This document shows positions 62,578 through 64,000 of a stretch of 64,000 bases of DNA, piece by piece. A program made the position numbers and the translations under genes. Every line of letters begins with the position of its first letter. The stretch's first letter is position 1. Under the pieces are notes generated by a model. That model was not told the DNA's origin, did not search any database, and was given only the letters and a program-made list of their open reading frames with translations. The DNA comes from Caulobacter hibisci (lineage in GTDB: Bacteria > Pseudomonadota > Alphaproteobacteria > Caulobacterales > Caulobacteraceae), in assembly GCF_016135805.1 (NCBI RefSeq), contig NZ_JADWOX010000018.1:1-64000 (forward strand). Reading direction: 5' to 3'.

Positions 62578-63729
62578 ATGGCAGACGAGATCGACGATCA
62601 GGCCGCAATGGCCCAGTGGGCCGCGGACAATCCTCCGGGGACCTTCGACGCGGCCGGCGGCGGCGCCGAGAACAGCTTCGGCGACTTCAGCGGCGGCATG
62701 GCCGGCATGAGCGGCTGGGACGACGGCGGCGGCGGAGACATGGGCTCCGAGCGGATCCTGAACCAGGACGAGATCGACAGCCTGCTGGGCTTCGACCTGT
62801 CCGGCGACGGCTCCGACGACCGCACCGGCATCCGCGCGATCATCAACTCGGCCCTGGTCTCGTACGAGCGCCTGCCGATGCTGGAAATCGTCTTCGACCG
62901 CCTGGTGCGGTTGATGACGACGTCCCTGCGCAACTTCACCTCCGACAACGTCGAGGTCAGCCTCGACAACATCAGCTCGATCCGTTTCGGCGACTATCTG
63001 AACTCGATCCCGCTGCCGGCCATCCTGGCGGTGTTCCGGGCCGAGGAGCTCGACAACTACGGCCTGCTGACGGTCGACTCCAACCTGATCTACTCGATCG
63101 TCGACGTGCTGCTGGGCGGCCGTCGCGGCACCGCGGCCATGCGCATCGAGGGCCGCCCCTACACCACCATCGAACGGGTGCTGGTGCAGCGGATGGTCGA
63201 GGTGGTGCTGAACGACGCCAAGGCGGCCTTCGAGCCTCTGCATCCGGTGGCCTTCACCCTGGACCGCCTGGAGACCAACCCGCGCTTCGCGGCCATCGCC
63301 CGTCCGGCCAACGCCGCGATCCTGGTGAAGCTGCGCATCGACATGGAAGACCGCGGCGGCCGCATCGAGCTGCTGCTGCCCTACGCCACGCTCGAGCCCA
63401 TCCGCAAGATGCTGCTGCAGCAGTTCATGGGTGAGAAGTTCGGCCGCGACAACATCTGGGAAGGCCACTTGGCCACCGAGCTGTGGACCACCCAGATGGA
63501 GGTGCGCGCGGTGCTCGACGAGCAGCAACTGCCGCTTTCCAAGGTGCTGAACCTGCAGGTCGGCGACACGTTGATGCTGAACGCCACGCCCGACAGTCCA
63601 GTAGAGTTGCGGGCGGGGTCGATTCCGCTTACCCGCGGCCGGATGGGCCGTCGTAACCATTCCATCGCCATCCGGGCCGAAGCCCCGCTGACGCCCGCGG
63701 CGAAGAAGGCGGTTCAGAAGCTGAAATGA
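62578..63729 (+). CDS. fliM: Flagellar motor switch protein FliM
   Basis: 383 residues. The CheY-binding N-terminal peptide LNQDEIDSLLGF comes after a ~60-residue Gly/Asp-rich extension. The FliM core follows (INSALVSYERLPMLEIVFDR, LVRLMTTSLRNFTSDNVEVS, LLGGRRGTAAMRIEGRPYTT) and a C-terminal FliN-like domain (LPLSKVLNLQVGDTLMLNAT). Part of the C-ring. Its stop overlaps the next start (ATGA). Confidence 0.96.
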   Translation: MADEIDDQAAMAQWAADNPPGTFDAAGGGAENSFGDFSGGMAGMSGWDDGGGGDMGSERILNQDEIDSLLGFDLSGDGSDDRTGIRAIINSALVSYERLPMLEIVFDRLVRLMTTSLRNFTSDNVEVSLDNISSIRFGDYLNSIPLPAILAVFRAEELDNYGLLTVDSNLIYSIVDVLLGGRRGTAAMRIEGRPYTTIERVLVQRMVEVVLNDAKAAFEPLHPVAFTLDRLETNPRFAAIARPANAAILVKLRIDMEDRGGRIELLLPYATLEPIRKMLLQQFMGEKFGRDNIWEGHLATELWTTQMEVRAVLDEQQLPLSKVLNLQVGDTLMLNATPDSPVELRAGSIPLTRGRMGRRNHSIAIRAEAPLTPAAKKAVQKLK

Positions 63730-64000
63730 GCCTGATCGCGGTCGCCCTGCAGGTCTTTCTGGCGGTGCTGCTGATGGTGGCGCTGGTCTTCGGTTGGCGC
63801 CTGGAGCGCAAGCTGAAGGCGCTGCGCGACGCCCAGGCCGGTTTCGGCAAGGCCGTGGCCGATCTCGACAACGCCGCCCAGCGCGCCGAGCAGGGTCTCG
63901 CCGACCTGCGCGCGGCCACCGACGAGGCTTCCGAATACCTGGCCGACCGCATCGAGAAGGCCAAGTTCCTGGCCGCCCAGCTGGACGACCGCATGACCCG
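63726..64000 (+). CDS. DUF6468-like membrane protein, 5' part (runs off the window)
   Basis: The 91 visible residues begin with one membrane helix (SLIAVALQVFLAVLLMVALV) followed by a long helical, probably coiled-coil stretch (LERKLKALRDAQAGFGKAVA, RIEKAKFLAAQLDDRMT). The ATGA overlap with fliM shows coupling. A small flagellar-cluster membrane protein of this kind follows fliM in Caulobacter; the function is not defined. Confidence 0.7.
   Translation, partial: MSLIAVALQVFLAVLLMVALVFGWRLERKLKALRDAQAGFGKAVADLDNAAQRAEQGLADLRAATDEASEYLADRIEKAKFLAAQLDDRMT

Overview
The window is a stretch of high-GC alphaproteobacterial chromosome, most likely Caulobacter or a close relative. The evidence is the flgF-flgG-flgA-flgH operon divergent from fliL-fliM with a sigma-54 promoter and TTAAC (CtrA-type) half-sites between them, a CtrA box (TTAA-N7-TTAAC) elsewhere, a large TonB-dependent receptor and GH2/GH53 galactan locus, an S46 peptidase, and an ispA-dxs cluster. 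No rRNA, tRNA, CRISPR array or prophage was seen. All genes share the same strong GC codon bias.

Layout. 1-2 kb: the start of pccB (propionyl-CoA carboxylase beta) divergent from its likely ScfR/PccR-type regulator. 2-6.7 kb: an MHS-family symporter, then a GbsR/MarR-like repressor whose palindromic operator (TTTCTGT-N4-ACAGAAA) lies on its own start codon and again at the promoter of the DUF4166/TIGR01777 operon next to it. 7-16.3 kb: a galactan-use locus (GH53 endogalactanase, TonB-dependent receptor, Tat-exported GH2 beta-galactosidase) and an S9 peptidase. 17.2-22.4 kb: a frameshifted dctA, a small secreted protein and a large hybrid histidine kinase. 22.6-27.7 kb: IclR regulator, AAHS-type transporter, beta-helix protein and OprB porin, which looks like one uptake unit. 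27.8-36.8 kb: XRE regulator, ThiO-like oxidase, acyl-CoA dehydrogenase, TonB, a lytic transglycosylase behind a CtrA box, a CaiB-type CoA-transferase, a membrane hybrid kinase and a DUF2336 protein. 37-46 kb: hflK-hflC, an Mrp ATPase, FadL, an SDR dehydrogenase behind a TetR-type palindrome, and a DevBCA-like ABC/HlyD exporter. 46-52.8 kb: S46 peptidase, EF-hand protein, NupC-type nucleoside transporter, two DUF559 nuclease genes inside inverted-repeat elements, and a GST. 52.8-57.9 kb: HDAC-like deacylase, histidine phosphatase, xseB-csaA-ispA-dxs. 58-64 kb: lipoprotein and the flagellar genes.

The most unusual feature is a family of eight GC-rich inverted-repeat elements (about 108-530 bp). 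Every copy begins within 0-25 bp of a stop codon. Six are gene-free. Two carry a DUF559 (PD-(D/E)XK-like) nuclease gene exactly between 48-65 bp terminal inverted repeats, one apparently intact and one decayed. The left arm of one gene-free copy (16347) closely matches the terminal repeat of a gene-bearing copy (52225). This suggests an autonomous/non-autonomous relationship, like RAYT/REP systems but with a different enzyme.
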